A stretch of 59,026 nucleotides of DNA from SIG454 sp045646365 (lineage in GTDB: Bacteria > Bacillota > Clostridia > Monoglobales > Monoglobaceae): contig JAZRKP010000022.1 in assembly GCA_045646365.1 (NCBI GenBank), positions 1 through 59,026 on the forward strand, written 5' to 3'. Within the stretch, counting starts at the first letter, position 1, and every line of letters begins with the position of its first letter. Shown one piece after another: positions 7,205 to 16,484 of the stretch. Made by a program: the position numbers and the translations under genes. The notes under the pieces were generated by a model. That model was given only the letters and a program-made list of their open reading frames with translations. It ran no database searches and had not been told where the DNA came from.

Positions 7205-9979
7205 TTAATTAAAAATAAACACCGCTCTTCCCGAAAGATAAATTGAACTGATTACCACCTTGGAACAGTTTTCCCCTACGGTTTCATAATCAAGTATATC
7301 GTCATTAGAGCCGGTTCCGACTACAACGCCGTATCTGTCATTTTCAGATTTAGTGATTAATACGAGACCAGAAATATTATGTACTTCGTCAGCAACACGG
7401 TCACCGTCCCAGTCTATGCTAATATAACTTCCTTGCTTTTTCATAACATCACCTTTCGCAAGCTGTCGGCTTTCGGAATAATAAGCTTCTGTAACAACAC
7501 CGAGGTCATTATCATATTTAACATATCCCTGGAACCACGGAGTTACATAAGTCTCTGCAGGAGTAGAGACTGGCAGTTGTTCTCTGTTTTCAAAGTCATG
7601 GGTTAATACATTATATACTCTTTGAACTCTGCAAATCGCATTGGTTTTATAGTTATGGCTAAGTCTTACCAAATCGCCTTTATTGAGTCCCTCCACAGCC
7701 GAAGCATATTCTACTTCATAGTTAACTGCTCCGAATCTTGAATAACCGCTCAAAAACTTTACAGCAGTGCCGTCTGCAGATGTTCCTTCATATATGTCAG
7801 AAATCATTACAACTTCACTTGACTCTTTATACACATTGTAATAACAGATAACAGCTTCTGTTACAAGGTCGTCATCATTAACCTTAAACCCTTCCGCACT
7901 ATAGAATTGGCCAACAGTCAAATAATTAAAGTCGTTTGCCAAAAACATAGAGTCGTCTTCTTTAACCTTATTTCCATCATCATCAAGCAGATAATTCTGT
8001 GGTGTCGGAGACCAATACCAGCCGATTCCGTTCCAGTCCTGATACACATACCCATCGCTGTCAACGCTCGGTACTAAAAATAGCTTTGTCGTTTTTGTAT
8101 CTACTGTCATATTAGGACCAAATCCGCTGTAATTATACTCGAATCTTGTCTGATTCAGACCATAGTTCTTATGGTGCAGACTTTCATCACTTTCCGAATT
8201 ACCTTTTCTTACGGTATCAATTTTGGAAATTTCTCCGTTTGTGTTAACCATAAATCGTATAAGCTGTCTTACAGGTACATTGCTTTCTGACAATGTATCC
8301 GCAGTTTGGCAAAGAGCATCGTGCACGCCTTTTCCTTTATATCGGCTTCCGTCAATATTTACCGAAGATGCCGCTTTGTAAATTTTCACTTCGTTATTTT
8401 CGTTAAGAATTTTAAAATTAATATTATCAGATAGTCCATCTTCAATGTGTGAATTAATTACATAGCCGAACATATACTGGTCAGCCATAAATTCAGCATA
8501 TACAATCTCTCCGAATTTGTCTATGTAAACAGTATAATTTCCTGTCATATTTGTTGGCAAAAGTCCGTTTTTCTTGACATATTCGTCAATCTTATATTCA
8601 CTATCATCTGCTTTCAGAGTTTTTTCGCCTAACAATTTAACTGTGCCAATTTTTGTATCGCAAGCTATAATTTCAATACATACTCCATCCATAGATTCTG
8701 CAATGGACACAATGTTGCCAATACCGGTTTTGATATCCATTTCCGTACCGTTTGTACGTTTAACTATAACCTGGTCGAATTTCACCAATTCCTTTGTGTC
8801 AGCAGGATTAAGCTTGTTATAAAGAATTGTACTACCTTCTATCGTATTTTGTCCAATTACATAAACCTTGTATGCATTTAAGATTACATACGTCTTGTCA
8901 TTTATAATTTTAATCTGCATTTCACCCTTATATTCGCCCGATTTTATCCTATTAAAGATTGTATCAAGTTTTCCTGTATAGACTCTTCCGTTATAGATGA
9001 AACACATTTGTCTTGAGAGAGCTTTTTCTTTAGCTGTGTTTTTGTGATAATATTTCAAGTTGTAGTTTAGTGAATCAAAACCTATAATATCATCTGTGCT
9101 GATAATCTGTTTTTCTTCCCTCCCATAAACCTCTGCATATATAAACCCTCTGGTTTCTTTATCCTTATAGTATAAGAGCTCAATATCTGAAGCTATTAAT
9201 TCCTTTAAATCTACATTGCTGTTATTTATATATTTTTCACCGTTGATTATAACCTGATTTTTTTCTTCAACATAGCCCTCATTTACTGACATTCCGTAAA
9301 TAGACTCAAGCTGACCTATTTTGATATAGATATTCCAATAGAGTGATAATAAAGTATCTCCATCCCCCGCATACGCCATTTCATTTTGAGACATTATAAC
9401 AGGAGAATATACTCCAATCTCCATCATACGGTACATTATAACAAGTGCCTCAGCAACTGTCAATGAATCCGTATTTTCTATATCCGATATAAGTTTTAAT
9501 TTGTTTGCAGTCTGCAAGTATCCTGCGGGATATCCACCTACTGCATCGGCAACAACGTCGTAGCCATTAGCCTTGAACATCATTTTAACGGCCTGTTCGG
9601 CACGTACCGGGTCATTGGGATCAAACATATTATCCTGAGCTAGAGAAATAATTCCATTTTCAACCAAAAAACCTATTTCGTTAACGGCAATATGTCGGCT
9701 ATCCACATCAGTGAAATAAATATCCTTAAAGCTTCCGTCAAACTTCAGAGCTTTAGCAAGATATACGGCAAAATCCGCTCTTGTTATTTTCTCCGTCGTT
9801 GCTTTTTCAATGTTAAAGTCATTTTCCAGTATATCTATATATTTGAAAACTTCAACTGCTTTTTTCAATTCTTTGGATATATATATTTCCTGCTCCGCCG
9901 ACTGCACTGTAGCAAAAGAAGTAAGCTGAATCAAGCATAAGCAAAATATCAGTATTATCGCAGTAATTCTTTTCATCAT
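7205..9979 (-). CDS. Secreted protein with N-terminal SLH domains
   Basis: A 924-residue exported protein. The signal peptide covers about 1-28, followed by three divergent S-layer homology motifs at about 40-195 (for example ITRADFAVYLAKAL and PVRAEQAVKMMFKANG). SLH triplets bind pyruvylated secondary cell-wall polymers, so this end should anchor to the wall. The remaining 700 residues are beta-rich with no catalytic motif I recognise. It shares layout and pattern with the protein at 42710-45235 (signal, SLH, then a long domain with YNGRVYTGKLD- or YNGEFTDKSID-type segments), so the two are paralogs. It sits 17 bp downstream of a second, differently built SLH protein. An AAGGGAG site supports the start. 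Likely a surface scaffold; no enzymatic role is visible. Confidence 0.8.
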   Translation of the reverse strand: MMKRITAIILIFCLCLIQLTSFATVQSAEQEIYISKELKKAVEVFKYIDILENDFNIEKATTEKITRADFAVYLAKALKFDGSFKDIYFTDVDSRHIAVNEIGFLVENGIISLAQDNMFDPNDPVRAEQAVKMMFKANGYDVVADAVGGYPAGYLQTANKLKLISDIENTDSLTVAEALVIMYRMMEIGVYSPVIMSQNEMAYAGDGDTLLSLYWNIYIKIGQLESIYGMSVNEGYVEEKNQVIINGEKYINNSNVDLKELIASDIELLYYKDKETRGFIYAEVYGREEKQIISTDDIIGFDSLNYNLKYYHKNTAKEKALSRQMCFIYNGRVYTGKLDTIFNRIKSGEYKGEMQIKIINDKTYVILNAYKVYVIGQNTIEGSTILYNKLNPADTKELVKFDQVIVKRTNGTEMDIKTGIGNIVSIAESMDGVCIEIIACDTKIGTVKLLGEKTLKADDSEYKIDEYVKKNGLLPTNMTGNYTVYIDKFGEIVYAEFMADQYMFGYVINSHIEDGLSDNINFKILNENNEVKIYKAASSVNIDGSRYKGKGVHDALCQTADTLSESNVPVRQLIRFMVNTNGEISKIDTVRKGNSESDESLHHKNYGLNQTRFEYNYSGFGPNMTVDTKTTKLFLVPSVDSDGYVYQDWNGIGWYWSPTPQNYLLDDDGNKVKEDDSMFLANDFNYLTVGQFYSAEGFKVNDDDLVTEAVICYYNVYKESSEVVMISDIYEGTSADGTAVKFLSGYSRFGAVNYEVEYASAVEGLNKGDLVRLSHNYKTNAICRVQRVYNVLTHDFENREQLPVSTPAETYVTPWFQGYVKYDNDLGVVTEAYYSESRQLAKGDVMKKQGSYISIDWDGDRVADEVHNISGLVLITKSENDRYGVVVGTGSNDDILDYETVGENCSKVVISSIYLSGRAVFIFN

Positions 9980-9996
9980 TGTTCTCCCTTCTTAAT

Positions 9997-12900
9997 TTAA
10001 TTGGTAGCCGTCGCTTTTTCATACACTCTGAAAATCATCACAGCCGCCTCTGCCCTTGTTATGAAATTCTTAGGATTAAAACTATTGTTTTCATCCCCCG
10101 CTATCAAGCCGTTGCTTTTAAGCCTATTAATACTTTCAAGAGCATAATCGCTTATCAGGATACTGTCTCTAAAGTCATCGACTTTCTCATAATCTTCCTC
10201 TATCAAACTGCACTTTTCCATTACTCTGTCTATCATTACAACGGCGTCCTGACGGGTAATTTTTGTTCCCGTTCCGAACATTGTTTCATTAACGCCATTT
10301 ATAATACCTGCACTGTAAAGAGTGCTGACATATTCATAAAACCAGTCTCCTTCAGAAACATCTTCAAAAGGAACTGCATTGCTTTTTACATTGATATTTA
10401 CCGCCGCAGCAACAAGCTTTGCAAATTCTTCTCTTGTTATATTATCCTGCGGACAAAAGCTTCTTTCTGCTTTACCTGAAACCACACCTTTTTTGAATAA
10501 ATTCACAATAGAGCTTTCTGCCCATTCAAAACCTTTAAGGTCATCAAAAGGGTTTACCTGAATTACTCCCGAATTTTCTGTTTCGCTGTTTGTAATTTCG
10601 AATGTATGATTATCAAACTTACCTGTTTCTTTGTCTTTCTTTGATGACCCGCCGCCTGCCGATGAGCCACCGCCACCGCCGGAAGAGCCTCCGCCACCAC
10701 CGCCTTGTGATGGAGCCTCATAGGAATCAACATATTCAGCTATTTTATCAAGCGAAGCAAAATCTGTCCCCGCCATACTCTGGCACAAAGAATCTGTGAT
10801 ATCGGATTCGTTTATTCCTATCAAATCTGCATATTTAATCAATCCATTCTTGATTTCGTCTGTACCGTTATTGTATTTGATTAAAGTTCTTAAAATTGCT
10901 TCTGTATAATTTTTATCAAAATTTTCAATGCTGTCATTTTGGCAACTTTTCACCATTTCTGTTATATCGTTGCCTTTTTCAAATTTTATATAATCTAAAG
11001 CTTCCTTATCGTTTATTGAAATTTCTTCCGCATATTTTGTTATGTCATCAATCTTATCACTGTTAATAAGTGTAATAACAAGAGCCTTATATATCGCCGC
11101 CTGAGCATCATCCCCATCTTCTACAGTTTCATTTTCAAGATATGCAAATAATATTTCAGAGGCAGATTTAACTATTTCTTCATCCCCTATATTTTCGTCA
11201 TAAAGGTCGCTGAACAGCTGCAAAGATATCTTATTATTCATTAACGACTTCACTTCTTCAGCACTCACCGCACCGTTAAGTTCAGAAATCGCCTGCTTAC
11301 TGTTTTCCTTATTTGTGTAAATTACTGTAATTTCACGGGGACTTTCAAGAGACGAATTTCCTATATATGCCTTGTATGCCCCTTCTTTGGCAAAAGCAAC
11401 ATTAAATTCATATCCTCCGTCATAATCAACTGTCTGACAATCTGCGTGTACAGGAGCCGCCGTTTGCCAAGTCTCTTCGTCTGACATATCACACTCCTCC
11501 GGTACGATAAATAATGTAACTTCACCGGTTGCGTCGCTTCCAAGAGAGCCTGAAATTTTGATTTTGCCGTCATTTATATATGAATACTTTTCACTGGACA
11601 ATTTATTTGTACCTTGCTCTGCATTAGTTTTAAAATCTGTCATATATGGGTATTCCCATAAGAAAGTTTTAACAACATTTGTTTCATTACTTCCTACTGT
11701 GCTGGCATTGTAATTATCAACACCTCTTTTGTCAGTATCGATAACAACAGGAGTAAACTTAATACCCTTTGTTTTAAGATAAATTCCGTCTTCTCCCATT
11801 TCCTCTTCATACACAGCAACACCCAGCATCAAAGAATAAATATTGTTGTCGTTTTTGAGCACTCTTATTGTATAAATCGTGCCGAGCGGAGCTATACCAA
11901 CATTTTCTCTGATAATTTTGAAAAGTTCCATATCCCCGAACGCAGTTTCCGAAACCTTGCTTAAGCTTGTAGGTAAAGATATGTCCTCAATTTCTCCAAT
12001 GTCCGCAAACGCATAATTACCGATTGAATTTATTCCTTCGCTGATTGTAACCGATGTAATTTCATCAGCATCACTGTTCCACGGTGTTCCTCCTTCTTCA
12101 AAGTTAGGGATAGCACCATTTCCTTCTATTCTTAAAACACCTTTGCTGATGAGCCACTTAATATTGCTTCCTATTGTATTAATAGGTTTGAAGTTTATAC
12201 CATTGGCATTCGCATAAGCCTCTGTTGTTGAACCGACTTCCCCAAGCAATGTGACTTCTCTGGCATCCGCAAACACATCTGTTCCATACTGCATATTAGG
12301 ATTTAAAACAACAACTTCATTCAGATTTGTACATTTTTTGAAGACCGTGTTACCAATACTGTTTAAGCTTTTCGGCAAAGTAATCTCCTGAAGAGATGTA
12401 CATTCTTCAAAAACACTATTTCCGAAAGAAGTAAGACCTTCAGGTATATTTATTTTTTTAAGTTTATAAGCCTGAGTAAACATATATGATGAGAGAGCTT
12501 TCATATTGCTGGGGAGGACAATCTCCCCGGCTTCAGTCCACTGGAAACACCAGCCAGGATAACTTGTATTAGCATTGAGAATAAATTTATATACATTTGT
12601 ATATCCAAAACCGTATGACCCTATACTCTTTAAGTTAGCAGGCAATTTTAGCTCTTCCATACTGAGAGCTTTAAAAAATGTCTGGTTACCGATTGTTTCG
12701 ATACTATCAGGCAGATAAAGTTCAGTTATTCCTGAATATCTTCCAAATGCCATATTTCCTACTGATGTTATTCCGTCACTGATATAAACATTTTTCATTT
12801 GGTCTTTAAACTGAATCCACGGCTGTTTACCGTCTTCAAAGTCGTCCATAATGCCTGAACCCTCTATATAGAGAGTATCCCCTTCAAATCTCCAGGTCAT

Positions 12901-13002
12901 ATCCAATCCGCAGACTCCGCTCGTTGCCACATCTTCAGCCTGCACAGCCATCATGCTAAATAAAACTGCACAAACTAAAACGATACTAATAATTTTTTTC
13001 AT
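9997..13002 (-). CDS. Secreted leucine-rich-repeat (BspA-like) protein with C-terminal SLH domains
   Basis: About 1001 residues. The signal peptide is followed by BspA/LRR_5-type repeats to about residue 360 (GITELYLPDSIETIGNQ and similar), a mixed region, a helical region at about 570-780, a Gly/Ser-rich flexible linker, and three C-terminal SLH motifs over roughly the last 170 residues (ITREEFAKLVAAAVN, ITRQDAVVMIDRVM, ITRAEAAVMIFRVY). LRR_5 repeats usually bind proteins or surfaces; SLH binds the cell wall. I prefer the ATG at 13002, 10 nt after AAGGAG, over the ATG at 13011, which abuts that site. The helical region, linker and SLH end resemble those of the 45251-46906 protein. It is 13 bp from the next gene. 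It probably displays a binding domain at the cell surface. Confidence 0.85.
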   Translation of the reverse strand: MKKIISIVLVCAVLFSMMAVQAEDVATSGVCGLDMTWRFEGDTLYIEGSGIMDDFEDGKQPWIQFKDQMKNVYISDGITSVGNMAFGRYSGITELYLPDSIETIGNQTFFKALSMEELKLPANLKSIGSYGFGYTNVYKFILNANTSYPGWCFQWTEAGEIVLPSNMKALSSYMFTQAYKLKKINIPEGLTSFGNSVFEECTSLQEITLPKSLNSIGNTVFKKCTNLNEVVVLNPNMQYGTDVFADAREVTLLGEVGSTTEAYANANGINFKPINTIGSNIKWLISKGVLRIEGNGAIPNFEEGGTPWNSDADEITSVTISEGINSIGNYAFADIGEIEDISLPTSLSKVSETAFGDMELFKIIRENVGIAPLGTIYTIRVLKNDNNIYSLMLGVAVYEEEMGEDGIYLKTKGIKFTPVVIDTDKRGVDNYNASTVGSNETNVVKTFLWEYPYMTDFKTNAEQGTNKLSSEKYSYINDGKIKISGSLGSDATGEVTLFIVPEECDMSDEETWQTAAPVHADCQTVDYDGGYEFNVAFAKEGAYKAYIGNSSLESPREITVIYTNKENSKQAISELNGAVSAEEVKSLMNNKISLQLFSDLYDENIGDEEIVKSASEILFAYLENETVEDGDDAQAAIYKALVITLINSDKIDDITKYAEEISINDKEALDYIKFEKGNDITEMVKSCQNDSIENFDKNYTEAILRTLIKYNNGTDEIKNGLIKYADLIGINESDITDSLCQSMAGTDFASLDKIAEYVDSYEAPSQGGGGGGSSGGGGGSSAGGGSSKKDKETGKFDNHTFEITNSETENSGVIQVNPFDDLKGFEWAESSIVNLFKKGVVSGKAERSFCPQDNITREEFAKLVAAAVNINVKSNAVPFEDVSEGDWFYEYVSTLYSAGIINGVNETMFGTGTKITRQDAVVMIDRVMEKCSLIEEDYEKVDDFRDSILISDYALESINRLKSNGLIAGDENNSFNPKNFITRAEAAVMIFRVYEKATATN

Positions 13003-13024
13003 ATTCGTCATACTCCTTCCGCAA

Positions 13025-16000
13025 TCAATAATCCGAGAGTTTTAAGTATGCAAACTGGTTTGCATCTTTTGTTTTGCCAATACCACTTCCGAATTCTATC
13101 CAACCTTTTCGTCCGTCTCCGTCGTTTTCGTTGAACAAAATGGAAAATCCTATTTCATCGTCAACTTTCGGCACATAGTCTTCGCCAAGCAGTTCCCTCC
13201 ATGAAATCTTAAATTCATATACTGTTTTTGTTCCGTTTCGCTTAACCATAAACTCTACATTTTCGATTACAGGTCCAATCTCCGTTTTTCCTTCTCTTGA
13301 CATAGTTCTGTATATTTCCGGTTTATCTCCCGTCAATGTAAGACCAAGCTCTTCAAAGGTTGTACCTGCCGTTCCGAACGGAACATGTCTTCCGTCATCT
13401 ATATACACACCAAGCTGAATATTGTCCCCTCTGTATGACGTTGCTGAAGGCTCCGGCTGATAGTATGCATCGTCTGTTACTTCTGCCGCCATATAGAAAT
13501 ATTCTTCATCCCAGTTAATCATTGTTAATGCCGACTTATCTTCCGGTCCGCTCCAATCCCATGTCGTAAGATTGTAGACAGAATCCTTCGTATCACATAT
13601 CAATGCTGTATCTTTATCCCATTCATCAACTTCAATAACGCCGTCAATTTTCGCTCCGCTCTTCGCCTTTAGTGCCGTGAACATATTAAGGGTTGAGCTG
13701 AAATCATATTTTACTCCATCCGATGATGTGATACTGTATTCAAGAGGATATTTTCCAAATCGGTCAATTTCCGGCAAATCAATGCTTACAACACCTATTG
13801 AGTTTTTGGGAATACGTCCTAATCTGTAACTTTGATTTACAATCTTATCTCCAAGACCTTTAATTGTCAGTGTTCCACTTAATGCTCTTGAAGTTGAGTA
13901 GTTTTCTATATTTATATCACAATGCCATTTTTTTATAGCTTCTTTGTCTGCCTCCAATCCCGATATATCGGATTGATATGAAATACCATAAAATTCCACG
14001 GGAAATTCTATATGACTGACATTATTTCCTGCCTCATCCTTTACCGTAAGATTTAAATACATTATTTCATCATAGGATTTTCCTGCCAGTATTTTTACTC
14101 TTTCGGCTGTATCGCTGACTTTTTTGCTTTCTGTAACCGTAAATCCTTCAGGGAGTTCAAGTTCTGTATTGCATCCTGTTATTCCCGAATCAACAATTAG
14201 TGCAAATGTATCGGCATATACCATTTTACCGCTTAAATGTGAATATGTTGTCTTATCTGTTTCCTCGATTATGATATTAGATGCAAAATCCCCCATAACA
14301 TAGAAGGGCTTTTCCGTGAGCAAGAATGTATATCTGCCATCTTCACTGTGAAGCGGAGTTAAATTTCCGTTTATATCATAATACTCTATATCTTTTGCTC
14401 CAAGATTTAATGTTACCAGCTCATTTTCATAAACTGTCCACATAGGAAGTATATCTTTACCAAACTTATTGCTCTTTATTCTGTAAATATACTTATTGTC
14501 ATCAGTATTGATTTTACCCTTACCCTCTGAATCTGCCAGGAGGTAATTCAGCGCTGTTGACGCAACATACGATTCATAAGGAACATAATAGTTGCCATAC
14601 TTATCAAAGGAATACTTCGTACCCATCGTTACAACTCCGAAGGAAGCCGATGTATATGTGCCCTCTATCCCTGTTGTCTCAAAGCTGTAATTGGTGAAGA
14701 TATCGTGCTTTTCATCACCCTTCATCATAAGAGCCGCTCTTGTGTCCCAGTTAGCCTGTTCTTTTCGGGTTTTGGAATAATCTTCGTGTACCGGATAACC
14801 TGCCTCTGTGGATATAACAGGCACTTCCATCCCCTTTTCTTCCTCAAATCTATCTATATACCAATCCATCAAGCCAAGAATGTCTTGCTTTTCAGGGGCT
14901 GTTGTTGTATACGGATGGAGCGTCAGTGCATCGCCATACTGCTCTATATCATAGCTCAAAACCTCATCCATAAACTTGTAACTACTTGGGTCCATAAGAG
15001 CACACACACCAATTACCGCAACAGGGATATCGCATCTTTCTTTCAGCATTTTATAAGTTCTGTTATTAAAGTCCACATAAGCCTTATAAGTTTGATTATT
15101 CCATGCTACAGTAAGCTGCGGTTCGTTCCATACTTCATAATATGTGGTTATATCCTTGGTTTTATCAACAATAATGTCAAGATATTTCTCCCAGTCTTCC
15201 CATTCAGCATCTATTTCCGCAACCCCGTCGTCTCTGGTTCCGTTAAGCAAGGTTACCAAATTCAAGTCGTATTCTCTTAGCAAATTGGTCAGTTCTTCGT
15301 ATCTGTCCGGCCAGCCGATAGGGCCTTGTCTGTCATAAGTCGGAGATGAACCCATTATTAAATCCGTCATAATCAACCCGGCTCTTATACCGCCGTTATT
15401 TCCTTTAGCCAACACCTGAACTGCTTTTTCAATATCTTCACAAGGGTTACTCCACCACGGTCCGTTATATATATGAGATGCTAAATAATATTCTTCATTT
15501 TTTATTCCGTTGGGGTCTGTTTTAAGAATTGCAAAATCATAACCCTGAAAATGAGAATCTATATTATTCTTCTCGGATTTTATATATACGAAATAATTAT
15601 ATATATCGCAATAATCCGTTTCAACATTTACATTAACATCCTTCTTTTCATTTGGCGCAAGAGATAAAGTATCCTGCTTTTCCCAAACCTTAAAACCGCT
15701 TGTTGTCACGGCTGTATATGTAACTGTTGCTTCAACCACCTCATCTGTTGTATTTTCAAAATGATTGGTTATTATCTTTTCTTTCTGATACCACGGAAAA
15801 GCACTTCCCGATTCCTCAATGGATGAATAAAACGTAACAGGATTTGCCCTCTCGTGCTTTATAACTTTTATTTCGCTTATCAATACATCGCTCACAGAAG
15901 CTTCCTGATCATTTCTCGATCTTATAGTCAAAGCTAAATCGAACTTGGGGTCCTTACGTGTATATGAAGTGCCCAAATATGCCTCCTCAAGTCTAGTACC

Positions 16001-16459
16001 AAAATATGCGTCCTCAAGTCTAAATGTCGTAGTCTTCCACTTCAGTTCATCACCTATGAAAACAACCTCCGGATGATGTCTTTTCGGGTTTCTCTGTGAA
16101 TCATAGAAGAGCTGAAAGAATCCATTTCCCTCGCTATAATACGTAACCTGTATTTCAAACACACTGCCGTCCGAAACATTGTGGGCAAATTTGTCCTCAA
16201 AATCCACATACAGCGCCGCACTGTTTATGTACTGCTGAGGATATAACCCCCATGCCTCAACGCCTTCTCTTTCGGTAAGATTAGGACTGTTTACCCAGCC
16301 CATTGCTACATTGGCAATATTAGTTTTAACAACATCTTTCCCAAACTTCACATAGGCAATATTGTCATCCTTTTCTTCAGCGAACACATAAATTACGCTA
16401 AAAAGCATAGCGAAAGCCAAAATCAAGCTTATTAATCTGTGCATTTTCATTGCTTTCAC
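13025..16459 (-). CDS. Secreted clan GH-A glycoside hydrolase (GH39-like) with C-terminal CBM9-like domain
   Basis: A 1144-residue exported enzyme. Signal peptide 1-27, N-terminal beta-sandwich about 30-205, a linker beta-domain, then a TIM barrel at about 310-620. The acid/base is Glu446 in EVWNEPQ and the nucleophile Glu552 in VISTEAGYP, the paired strand-4 and strand-7 glutamates of clan GH-A. GH39-like is the closest resemblance, but the exact family is uncertain. The last 220 residues begin DGVIEVDEWD and look like a CBM9/DOMON-type sugar-binding domain. I take GTG at 16459 as start, with AAAGGAGG 9 nt upstream. It closely parallels the 49855-53229 protein in layout. Likely acts outside the cell on a plant polysaccharide, with the SLH proteins downstream as possible anchors. 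Confidence 0.8.
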   Translation of the reverse strand: MKAMKMHRLISLILAFAMLFSVIYVFAEEKDDNIAYVKFGKDVVKTNIANVAMGWVNSPNLTEREGVEAWGLYPQQYINSAALYVDFEDKFAHNVSDGSVFEIQVTYYSEGNGFFQLFYDSQRNPKRHHPEVVFIGDELKWKTTTFRLEDAYFGTRLEEAYLGTSYTRKDPKFDLALTIRSRNDQEASVSDVLISEIKVIKHERANPVTFYSSIEESGSAFPWYQKEKIITNHFENTTDEVVEATVTYTAVTTSGFKVWEKQDTLSLAPNEKKDVNVNVETDYCDIYNYFVYIKSEKNNIDSHFQGYDFAILKTDPNGIKNEEYYLASHIYNGPWWSNPCEDIEKAVQVLAKGNNGGIRAGLIMTDLIMGSSPTYDRQGPIGWPDRYEELTNLLREYDLNLVTLLNGTRDDGVAEIDAEWEDWEKYLDIIVDKTKDITTYYEVWNEPQLTVAWNNQTYKAYVDFNNRTYKMLKERCDIPVAVIGVCALMDPSSYKFMDEVLSYDIEQYGDALTLHPYTTTAPEKQDILGLMDWYIDRFEEEKGMEVPVISTEAGYPVHEDYSKTRKEQANWDTRAALMMKGDEKHDIFTNYSFETTGIEGTYTSASFGVVTMGTKYSFDKYGNYYVPYESYVASTALNYLLADSEGKGKINTDDNKYIYRIKSNKFGKDILPMWTVYENELVTLNLGAKDIEYYDINGNLTPLHSEDGRYTFLLTEKPFYVMGDFASNIIIEETDKTTYSHLSGKMVYADTFALIVDSGITGCNTELELPEGFTVTESKKVSDTAERVKILAGKSYDEIMYLNLTVKDEAGNNVSHIEFPVEFYGISYQSDISGLEADKEAIKKWHCDINIENYSTSRALSGTLTIKGLGDKIVNQSYRLGRIPKNSIGVVSIDLPEIDRFGKYPLEYSITSSDGVKYDFSSTLNMFTALKAKSGAKIDGVIEVDEWDKDTALICDTKDSVYNLTTWDWSGPEDKSALTMINWDEEYFYMAAEVTDDAYYQPEPSATSYRGDNIQLGVYIDDGRHVPFGTAGTTFEELGLTLTGDKPEIYRTMSREGKTEIGPVIENVEFMVKRNGTKTVYEFKISWRELLGEDYVPKVDDEIGFSILFNENDGDGRKGWIEFGSGIGKTKDANQFAYLKLSDY

Positions 16460-16484
16460 AACTTATATCCTCCTTTATAAATCA

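Noticed and set aside
14705..15280. 191-codon plus-strand open frame
   Set aside because: Antisense to the catalytic region of the 13025-16459 enzyme.
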